Below are positions 12,039 to 25,800 of a stretch of 64,000 nucleotides of DNA, piece by piece; positions within the stretch are counted from its first letter, which is position 1, and the number at the start of each line of letters is the position of its first letter. This DNA comes from Pempheris klunzingeri (Eukaryota; Chordata; Actinopteri; Acropomatiformes; Pempheridae). The notes below the pieces were generated by a model that saw nothing but the letters and a program-made list of their open reading frames with translations, made no database searches and had not been told where the DNA came from. The stretch covers positions 3,015,501 through 3,079,500 of the forward strand of contig NC_092030.1 of the NCBI RefSeq assembly GCF_042242105.1, read 5' to 3'. Both the position numbers and the translations under genes were made by a program.

Positions 12039-15026
12039 TCAGAAACATGCACTCACTAGACAGGATCAAATGTCCTGAGCTGCTCTTTGTTGAGTTTTGT
12101 TAAAAATGTCATGATATTTAAGCTAAATGCTAAACATGCCCACAGCGAAGAACAACAGCCTCTTGTTAATAATATGTGTCCTTTCTGTTTTAATGTGTAT
12201 GTATGGATCTCAGCCCTTTAAATCTCTACTCTGACAACCTCTGTCTAAACTCCTCCTGCATCTTTTTCTTTCTGTCTGAGTCCCTGGCCTTTCTCCATGA
12301 CCCTTTTTCTCTTTCTCTTTCTGTTCTTATGCAACCAGCTCATAAATAGAAAATGGATGTGTCACTCAATTACTGTATTTATACTGGAAATGGACTAAAG
12401 GCTCAGGCCAAGGTTTATACCGGAGCCCACACAGGGTTTTAAGTATTCTTCCATTAACTTTATTTTTGCTCCAGTATCAAAACACAGTGACTCATTTATC
12501 TTGGCTGCACAGGTGGATAATGTGTTGGGGCTTTCATTCTTTTTTAATTGTTTGTTTTGCACCATAGATGTGTATTCAGCACCCCATGAAAACTGGAACT
12601 GACATGTGAGCGAGCGTGAATAAACCTGCCAGGATACAAAGGTGAATAAGGAAGGATGGGAAAAGATTGTCACCCATCATTTTTCAAAGAGGGCAGCAGG
12701 TTTTGCCTTTTCTTTTCTTCACATGTTTAGTTGTAAACCAGGGACCTTTTAGGTTTGTCCGTCCAGCTGTGTGCTGTGTTTTTGTTGTTTTAGCTGCTGC
12801 TGGAGTTAAATCAGTCCCAATCCTCCATCTCTTCCTGGTTTACGCTGTTTGCCTGCTCCTAAGCCAGGTGGTTCCTGTCCTCTACTTTGTGTTTTACTAG
12901 TTTCACCGCTCTCGGACAGGTTTCAGGGCCTGTATGCTGTTCTGTGCTGGATCGTTGCATGCCATCCCTCATGTCTTTAGCCTTATTAGAAGATTTTATT
13001 CAGTTCGATGTTGCAATTTTTTCCAAAGAAAAACATCTACACACACCTCTATTTAGCTTACATGCAATTTGACAAGTCTTTTGATCAGCTGATTGACCAA
13101 CTATATATTCAATATTGGACAGTCTGAGGGTTTTTGTAGTTTTGGCCTTCATTGGTTACTTTAACATCATTTACCACAACAATGTCCAAGAGGGCGACGG
13201 TTCAGACAAGTAGATGGTTTGGAATAAATGAAAATAAGTGTGACACGAGTGCATGCATGCATGGCTGTGGTACCTCACAGGAGAACCAGTAGCTGTGTCT
13301 CATGTAAAATAATTTGGGGAATCATTAAAATGTTAATTTAAGATGTTATTTCCACATCAGTATGATTATACAGTTAAAACTGTAATAACCTATCTGATCT
13401 CTTGTTTGGTTGTAAATACTTGTAAATCACTATTTATATAAACTCCTACTTTTTATCACGTCATAAACTTTTTTAGATTTCAAAACTTCAAAATAAGAGT
13501 AATTTAATTTCCCTTTAAAGATTATGTGTTGGAGCAAAAGACTGTGGTCTTCATCACTTACAGTGGTTCCCAAAATAGCACCAACTGCTAATAAAATATC
13601 TGCTGGAAGGTTGTTTAGCAGCACCACTCTACCCACAACCTTATATGTGTATGTGATTCGTTTGTTTTTATTAGTAAAGAAGAAAAGTAGGTTGCAGTCA
13701 GCATGAGAAATACCCCTGCAAATGGGTCCTGATGTACAGAAAAGATTAATTCCTCGCATGTGAACTGTATAAACATTCACTTGTCTGCTAGTTTAGCTTG
13801 AGATTTAATAAAAAACACTTAAAAGACTTTTCCAGCTCAAAAGACAAGACGGTAATCCTCTCAGCGTGGGATCTGGGCTCATTAAAACACACCACCACTC
13901 TCGTCAGGAGAGGACCCGTCACCAGATGAACTGTGACCCATTTTGGGTGTGACCCCTTCGTTTAAGAAAAACCAGGCTGCAGAGTCTATTATTCAACATC
14001 CTGGGAACTAAACCTAAACCCAGCTCTCCTCTCATGTGCGAGCCAAGCGGAGTTTGAATCAGCAGCTGAATAAAAGCCTTTATGTGTTCTTTCAGCAGTT
14101 TAATGGACCAACCTCTCGAGCTGCAGCAACATTTCAGTGTGTGTGTGTGTGTGTGTGGAGGTGGGAGGTTAGAGGGTGGGAGGGGTTCAGGATACAGACT
14201 AGGGAGTGTGTCCTGCTGTTTGAACAATCACACCCAAACTTCCACTTCACCTCAATCAGCTGCTGGACATTTCCCTCCTCTAACCTCTCGTTCCCTTTTT
14301 TACTTCCACTCTCTTCCCATACTTAACATCAGTGGTTTCTTTTTCTCTCTCTCTGACTCTCATTCTGTTCCTCTGTGCAGGTCAATTCATTTTAATTCAG
14401 TCCAGTTCAATTTAGCAGGAGCTTTAGTGGCATATAAACTAAACAACTAATTACAGACACTGTTGTTAGTGTGACTGAGTAGCTTTTTCACGTCAAGGTC
14501 TAAAAGAACAAGAGCAAGAAAAATTCATAATTGTTCTCATTTCTTAGTAATTCATTTCATTGTGATGTTGCCTTGCACATGGGGGTGTGGAGTGCAGTAA
14601 ATTCAGAATATACTGCTGTATTTAATTTTTTTAATTGAATCTTGCCTGTATCTTCAATAGATAACAGGGATTGATCTCCAGTCTCAGTTTCACCATGAAG
14701 AGAAACACATAATCTGCTGTTGCCACATTTTTCTCTTTTTTCTGTCCCCGTCTGTCTCTCTATGTGTTCTGACAACTCCCCCTTGTGTTCATGTTTGGTG
14801 CAGAGCACTCCAGCAGCCAGGGGGCGGATCGGAGGGTGGAGCTCCACCTCTCTGTGCTCTGCTCACAGGTACATTTTTTTAAAGGCTGTAAACCTAAGCT
14901 GCAAGTAGAGGTTGTCAGTGGTGGAAAATGACATGCAGGGCCAGTGATGTGCAATAAAGACAATTCACAGCAGCCAGATGTTGCTCTTAACTAAATGCAA
15001 GAAAGACTATAAGGGCCTAACTAACC

Positions 15027-15090
15027 ATGGGAAGTTTTGTGGCTGGTTTGTTTCTGCTGCTGCTGATCTCCACAGGACAAGCTAATGGAG
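15027..15090 (+). CDS. cspg4: CSPG4-like exon 1, signal peptide
   Basis: The ATG lies in CTAACCATGG, a good Kozak context. It is followed by a Leu-rich hydrophobic core and small residues near STGQANG, a typical secretory signal. The exon ends with one base of a split codon before GTAAGG. It joins in frame to the acceptor at 18640 (VSFYGDGY), the same place where the mature N-terminus of human CSPG4 begins. Intron 1 is about 3.5 kb. Confidence 0.85.
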
Positions 15091-16809
15091 GTAAGGCTCT
15101 GCACAGGAGAGAGCAACCACTTTTCCACTTAACTGCCAGATACACAAGTTGCTATTGCTATTCTTATTATAATTGAATGATTTGTTGCATTTCTGTAAAA
15201 GAACAGGTGATACTGTGAACATGTAAATATATGTAGTTTTTAAAGGTTGTTAATGTAAAGCTAACTTTAACATTTGAGTTAGACAAGTGAGTCCCATGCC
15301 CTTGTAAAGAATTGACACAGGAGACAACAGTGATGATGTAAATTCTGTATTATTGTTTGATTGTTTGATTAAGCTAAAATGTGTCTGTGACAGTTGGCAG
15401 CTTAATGTTTAATCCAGTCTAATATTGTCTGCAGACATATGGCAATACACTGCTGGATACTGGATTATATTTTGGTAGGATGCTACTTGTGCTATGCACG
15501 GGAGCATCTGATGTCACACAGCTCGCCAAATTCCCTCCAACATGGTTCAAAGTTTAATTTTCCTCTAGTAACTTGTTTATTCAAGACAGTGTCATTGTTA
15601 ACATTTTCCCAATTGCTCTTCCCTAAAAATATTTTCTTGTACACAGCAAAATCAGCATTCCTTTTAATAATTTTCCATCTAAAAATAATGATTTCTTCAG
15701 TGTTCCTGGATCCACACAAATCAGAGTTCATGTAACAAGCCGCCTTAGCTGCTCAGATCTGTATAAGCTCTGTAAGTTGACAACTTCTCAATCGACACTT
15801 CTGATCAAATCTGAATAATTGCTACTGAGATCTTATTATTTTCCAACAAAGGCACAGGAATAATATTTCAGGGCCACCAGCCTCGCCTCAGACAATCGTC
15901 CATGCCTCCATCCTTATACCTGCTCTTGACAGCGCATTAAAGACTTGCATTCACATTCAAGATGTGTCTGCGAGTGTAGGAAGATTACTAATAATCCAAT
16001 GTTCACTGGTATCATAGAGGCAGATTAGATATAGTTGGAAAGACATGGGTTATACTGACAGCGGGCTTATAGGCTTTATGTAGAGCGGCATGCTGGGCCG
16101 CCCTGCTGACTGAGTATTTCTCACTGGGACCAGTCTTATAATATAATAATAGCCCTGATAATAAACTTTATTGTTTGCAGGCAGTGCATTTCCCAACCAG
16201 TAAAAGGATTTAAAGGTAATTATAACAAATAAGACCAAAACAGGCGAGAGGATAGAGTGTAACACATTTAAAAGATGGTGTTATTTTGTGTTTAACACAA
16301 ATACAATCAAGATTACTTATCCTAACCTCAGCCAAAAAAGGCGTATTTAAACCATTCAACAAAAATGGTTCCTTATTTCCTGAGTCATTTTACAAATCAA
16401 TCAGCAGTGTTGGCCAACTTTGCAGATGCTTTAACCGCCTGCAAGAAAAATAACATTAAGAGACTGAACACTTTGTTAGGTAATGGTTTGCCTGCAGGTA
16501 AAAGTCAAGCTTCTGTGTGATGTGGGGACATAAATTATTGGCTTTCATGTAATTATACTGTAGAGTTGTTGAACTGAACAGCTTTAGTGAGCAATGTAAT
16601 TCATAAAATGTCCGTGCATTGGTTTTTCCTTCCCCTCGTGCCAGTTAGCTCTTTTTATTGAGATAAGTGAAGACAGACAGAGAGAGTCTGTTGCATAGAA
16701 CAATGTATGTGGTTTTTGGATCTGTTTTTAACTGAATATTTTCATTCCTTTCTTGTGTTCAGTCTAGCTGCCTCTCTACACTGCAGCACTGTTTAGAGTG
16801 TCAGCCATC

Positions 16810-16849
<40 letters not shown>

Positions 16850-19800
16850 TCTCTGACCTCTATTTTGTGTTACGCTTTCGATTGACAGTCATTTTGACAG
16901 AGTGCTCCAATACAGCTGCCTTGTAGATCAAGTCAATTAAAACCTGGACTGCTTTTTTTATTCACAGATGTGAGTGATGGCCTCACTATTAGATACAAAT
17001 ATGTTGTATTATATAGACACAATTCTGAATCCCTACCCCAACAAACTGCATGACTCTAGTAATCCCAACGGACGGTTGGTCCACCTCGTCGGCCCAGACT
17101 GAAATATCTCAGCCACTATCAGATGGATTTCCATGAAAAGTTTTGCAGACTAGTTTCAACATAATGTATCCTATTGATTTTGGAGACCTCCTGACTTTTT
17201 CTCTAGCAGCTTCATATCAGCTTCACTTTGTGCTTAGTACTATGTCAATGTAATCCTTCAGGGCACTTGCACCCGATCAAACTGCATCCGCTAAAAGTGC
17301 TACTGACAGGAATGCCAATGAATGTTATTCGAAGTGTCTGACAACGTTATGGAGATGAACCCTACAGAGACCTGTGAGATCCTTTCTGTTTAATCACAAA
17401 CAGCTGTTTGTATCGTGATGTTCAAACCCACCGAACATCATCGACAAAAACAGTAATTTTACCTCACAGAACAGGAGTTTCTGGTCTGCCAGATCCAAAT
17501 GAACCCTTTAAAACACACAATAACACAAACACACTAACTGATCAGGCCAAGTGCCTAGCAACTCCACTCTAAAATGATTGTTTTTATCAATGGAGTCTGG
17601 TGGCTTTGCACCGAGCAATATAATGGCTCTTTCTAGTTCTTTTCCATACAGACACTTTGAATAACAATCTGATTCTGTCAGTGGTAAAACCTTGCCCCAA
17701 AGGATTACATTACAACCACTGTTCTTGGCTATTATTAAAGTTTTTTTGTACCTAGTAGTCATTTCGAACACAAAATATTTAAAAATAGGGCCCAGGTTTA
17801 AAAATGCAGCAGTTATACTTAAATGTTCCAAGTTCAAACTAGACACATAGCTGTATAGTTGATATCTAGTGAATGAGTGAATTTAGACAGTTGGCATTTA
17901 CATTTTCTCATCTAGATTTGGACGTTAACTACTTGTGCTGCGCCCCATAAGCTTTACGCCAACTAATGGCGTTATTAGTACTTTCAGAGCTGCTCTTCCA
18001 TTGAGAAATGTTTGTACAACTAAATGTCCAATCTGCGTCATCTGGGTCAACAGGGAAGTCTAATTAGCATCAGAACATTTCAGGATGACCCACTCCAGAA
18101 TGCATTAGTTGTCATTAATTGAATTTAGATAGCAGGTGTAAAGTGCAGAGTAGACACCACATTGACAAGCCAGTCAGTACAAATTAATGGAGTTGCCTTT
18201 GTGGGGAAAATGTGTTTGTCACCAAATGCTCATTACAGTTTTTAGCTGTTAGGAGATATTTTTGTATACAGATATAACTGAGGATGTAATTAAAATCTCT
18301 GGCTTGCTCTTTGATGATTCACAATAATTTGTAAAAGACCGCTGAGAGTGAGACATGGTTTCAAATCAAGCTAATATAAACAAAACACAATATGAACAAC
18401 GTACACTATAATACAGACAACAATGGCAAAGTCTCCCAAAGTCTTAATAATATAATATTATAAGCATCATTATCTTTTGTTGCAGGGCCATTGGATTTCA
18501 TTAGATTTGACAGGGCCTGATGGCATAGCACTGTATGTCAGCAGATTCATAAAATTGCTTTTGGATACTGTAAACGAACGACACAACACTAACACTTTCC
18601 ATTCCTCACTCCAATTTCTCTCCTTCTTCATTGCTGTAGTGTCGTTCTACGGCGATGGCTACATCCACCTGCGGACACTGGAGGCGTCCATTCAGACGTC
18701 GCTCCATGTACGATTTCGAACCTCCAGTCAGACGGGGCTGCTGTTTCTGGCAGCTGGACGCAGAGACTTCTTGCTACTGGAGCTGACCTCTGGGCGCCTG
18801 CAGGTTAACTAAAGCAACTGACAGGAATCTGTTCGTGGGTGGCGAACAGCAAGAAAGACAAATTAGTCGGCTGTTAGCTTCCAAGAATACAAATGTTTCA
18901 ACAGGATGTTTGTCAGTTTGCTTTTTGCCCCGGGAAAGAACATTTGGGTTTTTGTAATATTAACTCAAATAAGGAAAAGTAAAACCTGTCAAGAGACTCT
19001 CACATACAGATGCCTCATACCTTGAAAACAGGAGAAAATATTTGTCCCTTGGGCCATTTTAGCTCATATGCATTGGCATTTACTATCCTGAGGAGAGCCA
19101 GAGAGACATCTGAGCACACACAGGTGTCAGATTGCTTGTAGAGAGAAAAGAAAATAACTCCCTAGCTCTGGCTTCATTTCAGAACAAGTTCTGTCATGAC
19201 CCAGGTTAAGAGATTGTTTAATGAAATCTCCAAGTACATGGAAAGGGTGCTGCTCATAAAAGAGTTAGGTTGCATTTGCGTTTCTAGAATAATCCTTTGA
19301 TTTACATTTAACAAGTCCTTTGATTCTGTTTTTAATTCTGCACACAATTCACTTCTTGGTTATCATCCCTGATTTTCTCACTGTTTCTCTCCTCACCTCC
19401 ACTTTCATCCCTCAGGTACGTCTTGATCTGGGCTCAGGTGAGCGTTCGTTTCGCTCAGAAAAGGGCATCTATCTTAGCGACCTGGCATGGCATACCATGG
19501 AGCTGATCCACGACGGCCATAATGTCACCATGACTGTGAACCGGAACTCTCATACTAACGTCCGTATGCCAGGACCAGATGTGGAGCTCAGTGTCGAGGA
19601 CGGGCTTTTTGTTGGCGGGGCAGCGGGACTGAACCACCCATTCCTTCTCAACATCTCCACTGGGTTTAGAGGTTGCATAGATGAAGTTGTGTTCAATGAA
19701 CATAACCTACTATCCAGCCTAAGGCCTTACTCTGGGTACAAGAGAGTCCGTGAAGTATCTTTGGGCTGTAGCCCGCAGTTTTCTGCAACAGAAGAAGATT

Positions 19801-22800
19801 CTGTTAGTTTTTTCAGCTCTAAAGCCTTTATCTCTCTCCCGCCTTGGGAGGTGCCTCAGGAGGGGGTGTTTGAATGTGAAATGCACCCCTCTGCAAGAGG
19901 AGAAGATGGTATTATCCTCTATAGCTCTGGCTACCAGGGAGGGTTTGTTGCCATAGAGATCAGAGATGGTCACCTGGTGGCAACGGTAGGAAATGGAGAG
20001 GGGAGTAAGACGGAGCTGCATTCTCTAACGTATGTCCACAACAACCACACCTGGTACCCCATCCAGCTGCACCTGCTACCCGACACCATTCAGCTGAAGG
20101 TGGGCAAGGAGTTAATCAAGTTCAACCTGGGTCCAGAGCTCCAGGTGGTCCAGCTCAAAGGGCCTCTCTTCCTGGGAGGGCTGGACGAAGAAGCCCGGGG
20201 AGAGGCAGCGCGAGCTGGGCTGATATCCGCTGTGCCTGGGGGGCGACAGGCTGGGGGAGGGGGCTCCTTCAAAGGTTGCCTCCGAGAAATTAGGGTGAAC
20301 TCTCAGAGAACGGGCCTACCTCTTGCTACCGTCACCAAGGACATCACTGTGGGCTGTAAGACAGGGCAGACTCCAGAAGCAGTGACCAACAGCAGCCCGA
20401 CAGATCGTCCAGAGTTTGATTCGACAACCACACAACCAACTACTAACAATAAGAAAAACCCCAACTTTTTGTTGCTGAGAAAGCTAGAGGTGATGGAGGG
20501 AGGCCGGGCACCACTGGAGCCCAAACACATGAGGGTAGGACTGCTTGTCTTTTGTTGATCTAGTTTTCCCTTTGAGTTATTTGAGTTCTGCATACTTGTC
20601 AGTAAAAATGAGCTGGTGTATGTATCGCTGATGTATAAGACATTTTTTGCACTCCCTTCCAGGTGAATCTGGATTTTCGGAAACTGGGCATTCATCCATC
20701 TCAGTTGATGTTCCGCATTGAGGGACAGCCAGTCCACGGCCAACTTCGGCTGGACCTCAGTGCAGACCCTAATGGGATGCTGGGCGAGGGGGAGGAGAGG
20801 ACTATCACAATAGGAGCAGAAGAGGAAGACCGGACTTTCAGTATGCTGGACCTTTGGCAGGGCCGGGTGATGTACGTTCACAGTGGGTCAGAGGACCAGC
20901 AAGACTTTTTCATGTTTTCAGTCTTCAGCAATAAGAAGGAGCTTCCTGTGTTTCTGAAGGGCAACCGCCTGCACCGGTTTGAAATCAACATCAGTCCTGT
21001 AAATGATGCACCAGTGCTCAGCCTGCCGGAGGGAAACCTTTTCACTGTGGTGGAGAAGTCCAAACGACAGGTAGGTGCAGCAGAATGGCTGGATGGTATG
21101 TATTTATGTGTTAAGCATGAAATGAGAGTTAATACAACCACAATATCCCCAGCTGACAACGGATGTGCTCAGAGTGTCGGACCCTGACAGCAGTCCTGCA
21201 GAGCTGGTGTTCAGCTCCCTGGGAAACCTCAACACTGACGTCGGACACCTTGAGCACCAGGATTACCCCGGCAGGTGTGTGCCATGGCTTGTAAGGCTTT
21301 ACAGTGCCTTGCAAATCTTCTTACAAACAATCATAGACGTCTACTAGAGAAGTGACTTTATATATATATACATACATATATACATATACATATATATTTT
21401 GATAAATAAAGTTTATATCTTCTCAACTTTATTGATCAAACTCTTCCAAACATATCACAGTGAAACTTAAACCACAATTAACCTTTGCAAACTGTGTATT
21501 CAGGCTTTAACAACATTGGGGGGTATTGAACAATTATTCCAACTTTATGGGCACCAGTGTATATTTGTGTGATTACAGTCTACCTCGTTGTTACTCGTCA
21601 TGTATTCCTTATTTTTTTATGATAACTAGACTAAGCGATTTGTGTTCTGTGGCTGATCCTGACCGCCAGTCTCCTTCATCATCAGACATCATCAGACAAA
21701 CCAACATAGTTGGAAAGGGAACAGAACAACGGAGTTAAAAGGATTTCCTTTATCTTGCAGGCCCATCAACTTGTTCTCCCTGAATGATCTAGAGGAGGGT
21801 AAGATCAGCTTTGTCCACACTGGGGCCCCCACCTCCAGGCTGGCACTTAGGGTCAGTGACGGGCTGAAGGTAAGTAAAGTAATAAGCTGTCACATAAAGG
21901 ATGTGAGGTAGGGTTGGGACATTTTTAGTCAGGTGAACAGCTTTAGGAGTGACAATGTCAGTTTTTTAATCTTAACAGTATCTCAACATCTATTGGAAAG
22001 ATCAGCTTATGCTGCAGTTTGTGTTTAGTGCTAATTAGCAATTGTTAACATACTAACATGTTAAACTAAAATGGTGAACATGGGAAACATTAGTATGCTA
22101 GCATTGTCTTTGTGAGCATGTTAACATGCAGATTCTAGCACTCTGTCCCTTAGTATAGCCTCACAGAGGCGCCAACATGGCTGTAGACTCAAGAATTGGT
22201 CTGAGTGATTTGTAGATAGTTGTGTTATTGCACCCACACACACATCGTGCCATTATTTAAGATGTTACATCAGTGAACTAACAGTGAAATGAGTGAGCAA
22301 AATATGGATTGGATATTGATATAAGCTTGATTAATCTCCTGTCCTCCCTTGTTTCTCTCCCTTCGTCCTCACCTCTGGTGTTTCCTTGTTCCCTGTCCTT
22401 TCTGCAGATGAGCAACACAGTAGTTTTGAGGATTATGGCAGTTCCACTCGAGCACAAGCTGGTGAATAACACTGGACTGGAGGTGAACCAAGGCGGGGCG
22501 TCTATCATCACAACCATTCACCTTGCAGTACAAGTTAATGTGGCTGATCAGGCAGTGGAAATCCGCTATGACGTTACAGAGTTGCCACAGTATGGTGAGC
22601 TCCAGCGGTTGCACTCAAGTGGCGACTGGAAACCAACAACTTCCTTCTCTCAGAAGCTCTTAGAAAAAGAACGGATCCGATACATCAGCACTTACCGTGG
22701 CCTTCAGACTCAGAACAACATCACAGATCAATTTAAATGTAAAATCATCATCGGTTCCCTGGCTACTGAGGAGGTCGTTTTCCTCATCATGGTACGCTGG

Positions 22801-25800
22801 ATCCACTTCAAGGTTACTCGCAGCAAGATGGAGGTCAATGGTGTTCAGACTGTTGTTGTCACTCCAGAGGACCTCCATGTGATTTCTAAGGGTGTGAAAC
22901 TCAATGAGAGCGACCTCTACTTCAGGCTTCTAACAGTCCCAAAGAAAGGGCAGCTGTGCCTCAACAACACAGCTCTGCAAAGGAACGCAACCTTCAGCCA
23001 AAACAATGTCACAGATGGCTTGGTGAAGTACGAGCTGCTCAACAGGCTTCACGATGACACAAGAGACACGTTCAGCTTTCAGGTCTTTTCAACAATTGCC
23101 AACTCAACAGTTTACGACTTCAGAATCAACATCAAAGCCGAGTCGAATATCATCACCGTCGTAAACAAAGGCCTCACAATCCTGGAAGGAGGAAGTAAAG
23201 TCATCAACAAAGACATCCTGTTCACTGAAACGGCAAGTAACCGCGAGGTCCACTACAGCATCACGGCAAGTCCCAGGCACGGGCAGATAAGGAGGATCAA
23301 TCTTTCCAACTCAACCTCCATTAATGACAACATTATGACCTTCACAAATCAGGATATCATCGCGGAGAGGATCATGTACGTTCACGACGACAGCGAGACC
23401 AAGCAGGACTCCTTCACTTTTGAAATTGTGGTTTACAAACCGCACAAACACGGCAGCAAGAAGGAGGACAGAAACACAGCCGAACACACCTTTAATGTCT
23501 CTGTGCAGCTCGTCAATGATCAGAGACCTGTCAGGGTTGTCGATAAAGTTTTCCATGTAGCCCGTGAGGGGCGGAGGTTGGTGACCTTAAATGACCTTTG
23601 TTACCGGGATGATGACTCGGACTTTGAGGACAGTTGGCTGGTGTACACGCGGAGGGGGATTCCCATGGGAGAGTTGGTGCTGGCCAATGATACCAGTCAC
23701 AAGCTGTATGAGTTCACACAGCGGGACCTCGAGCAGGTTAGCACCACTCATCCCTAATAAATAAGATTCTTGGTCATCCAGGTGGTGGATATTTAACAAG
23801 GCTACGTCAAAGGTATATGGAGCCACTGTGTAGGTCCTCAGATGTTTCCTTGTCACGCCTGTCGGAATAACAATCAGAAAAAAACACAGCTCAGTCCCCC
23901 TGTTAGTAAAGTTATGGAAGGAGGAGTTTTCAGTTAATACAAGATAAACAGGAAATCCAGCTGCCTTTGACTTCTACACACCCTGTTAAGTGTAATACTG
24001 TTGTTCCTTCAGCTTGTTCTTTAGAATCAGAATCAGAATCAGAATCAGAATCAGATTTATTGTCATCATACAGCAAAGTACAATTAGACTTCGTCTGACC
24101 TCTCCCATATAACATACCACAAGACATAAAGAGAAATATAAGAATATAAAAATAAGAAAAAGAAATATATATATATATACTTCATTTTTTTATAAAGCTT
24201 GCTGATGCTTTTTTCTCTTTTGTCATCATCTCTTCTTTTCTCTCCTCTCAGAAAAAGGTGTTGTTTGTCCACAGAGGAGTGAGTTTTGGGCGTTTTGTGC
24301 TTTTCGTAACAGATGGGAAACATTATGTCTCAACACTGCTGGAGGTGATTATAATGTGTTCACACTTTAAGTATTTACCAAGTTGTATTGATTTATTTAG
24401 AATTTTAAAGGGAAAATGCAACTGATCAACTCCAGTGTAAAAAGTGGAAGTTAGCAATGTGGCTGATTTTCTGGCTGGATGTTGATTAGCAACTGACTGA
24501 ACAAAATACAGACAACATTTAGTGACATTTCCACTGACTGATGCTGTGTATAATTTATTTCTGGATCCGTTGTGTCACTGGCTGGTGCAGGTGATGGCCC
24601 AGGATCCCTACCTTCAGGTTGAGAACAACACCGGCCTCACGGTCCAGCGAAGTGGGAACACAACCCTGACCTCTGCCAACCTCAGCATCTTCAGCAACCT
24701 TGATATCAGAGACCCACAGGAAGTGACATTTGAGGTCTTCCTTCCGCCTAAAAACGGTGTGCTCTGCTTCAGTGATGGAGATCGTGAGACTGTAACGGAA
24801 GAAGATGCAATTTCAATATTCACCCAGCGAGACTTGGTGGCGGGACGCCTGGCGTATTACCATGATGGCAGCCATGAGTTGTCTGATTGGTTCAATGTGA
24901 CGGCAAGAGCAAGAGAGAAGAGCACAGAGGGGCAACTTGACAGAGGGAGGAGGGAGGCACATCTGGACATTGGAGTGTCTGTAAAAATCTACCTGGAGAG
25001 TCACCAGAGGCCGCCAACAGTCATAACTAACCGTCCAGTGGTGGTGGCGGAGGGACAGAATGTCTCCATCAGCAGGGAGCACTTAGAGGTAAGCCAGTTA
25101 CCATACCATAATATACGACTCATTTATTACTTCACTCACTGGAAGATAAGTTCACTGCATCTATATGAAGGTTTATTAGTTTTCATCTATGGCTGTGATC
25201 TTTCTGAGGGAACTTGCTGTATATAACAGAATGTTTTCTAAGTCAGTAAGTGGAGTGTGGATATCAGTGGAATCATTAGTGTAAGAGGGATGAGATAGTG
25301 TGTGGATGTTACAAGGTACATAAATGACCACGAGAGGAACTGAGGTAACGCTCCCAGACTGGCAGTGTGAAGAGTGAAGAAGAAAATCAGTAAAACCAAG
25401 GAGGGAGCACGAGTAACAGGACATGTGTACTATATCACCTACAAGTGTTATTTGATAATGGAGCCTGTTCTAAATAACTTGACATATTTCCATATTATTT
25501 GCTAATATGTACTGTTTTGGTTGAACAGGTGGTTCATGAGGACAGCCAGCCATCAGAGATAGTTTTTACCGTCCAAAGTCATCCCACCCTGGGCCTCCTT
25601 CAGAAGTTTCCCCCCAACTACAAGCACCGGAACAACAATGGAGAACAGCGGCGCCTCTATCAAGTACGGCCAACATCAACCCAGCTTTTGTTAGTTGTTA
25701 GAGCAGGAAGATGCTCCGCTATGTTCGTTAGCCACCAAACTTTGTCTGTCTGCAGTTTATCTGCTGGTTTTATCTGCTGATGCTGGAAACGGGTTAAAGG

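Larger units (their letters stand above)
6551..15026. other. Gene-free stretch upstream of the CSPG4-like gene
   Basis: It holds GT/CA microsatellites (7781, 10702, 11842, 12004, 14137), a strong G-run tract at 7907-7939, C-rich DNA near 8030-8055, and the C15/ATGG retroposon tail. The last few hundred bases probably include the CSPG4-like promoter and 5' UTR, but I see no TATA box or CpG island that fixes a start site. No other gene found. Confidence 0.55.
15091..18639 (+). other. CSPG4-like intron 1
   Basis: A 3.5-kb AT-rich intron with a CA microsatellite and one dispersed-repeat fragment. Its donor is GTAAGG and its acceptor TTGCTGTAG. No additional exon recognised. Confidence 0.7.

Noticed and set aside
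10554..12052. ORFs rich in His-Thr or Cys-Val
   Set aside because: They are translations of CA/GT microsatellites.
12667..12900. 77-residue hydrophobic plus-strand ORF resembling a small membrane protein
   Set aside because: T-rich DNA gives hydrophobic codons by chance; there is no splice partner, conserved motif or clear start context.
24021..24060. Direct AGAATC repeats as a CRISPR-like array
   Set aside because: The units are contiguous hexamers with no spacers, in an animal intron; this is a simple repeat.
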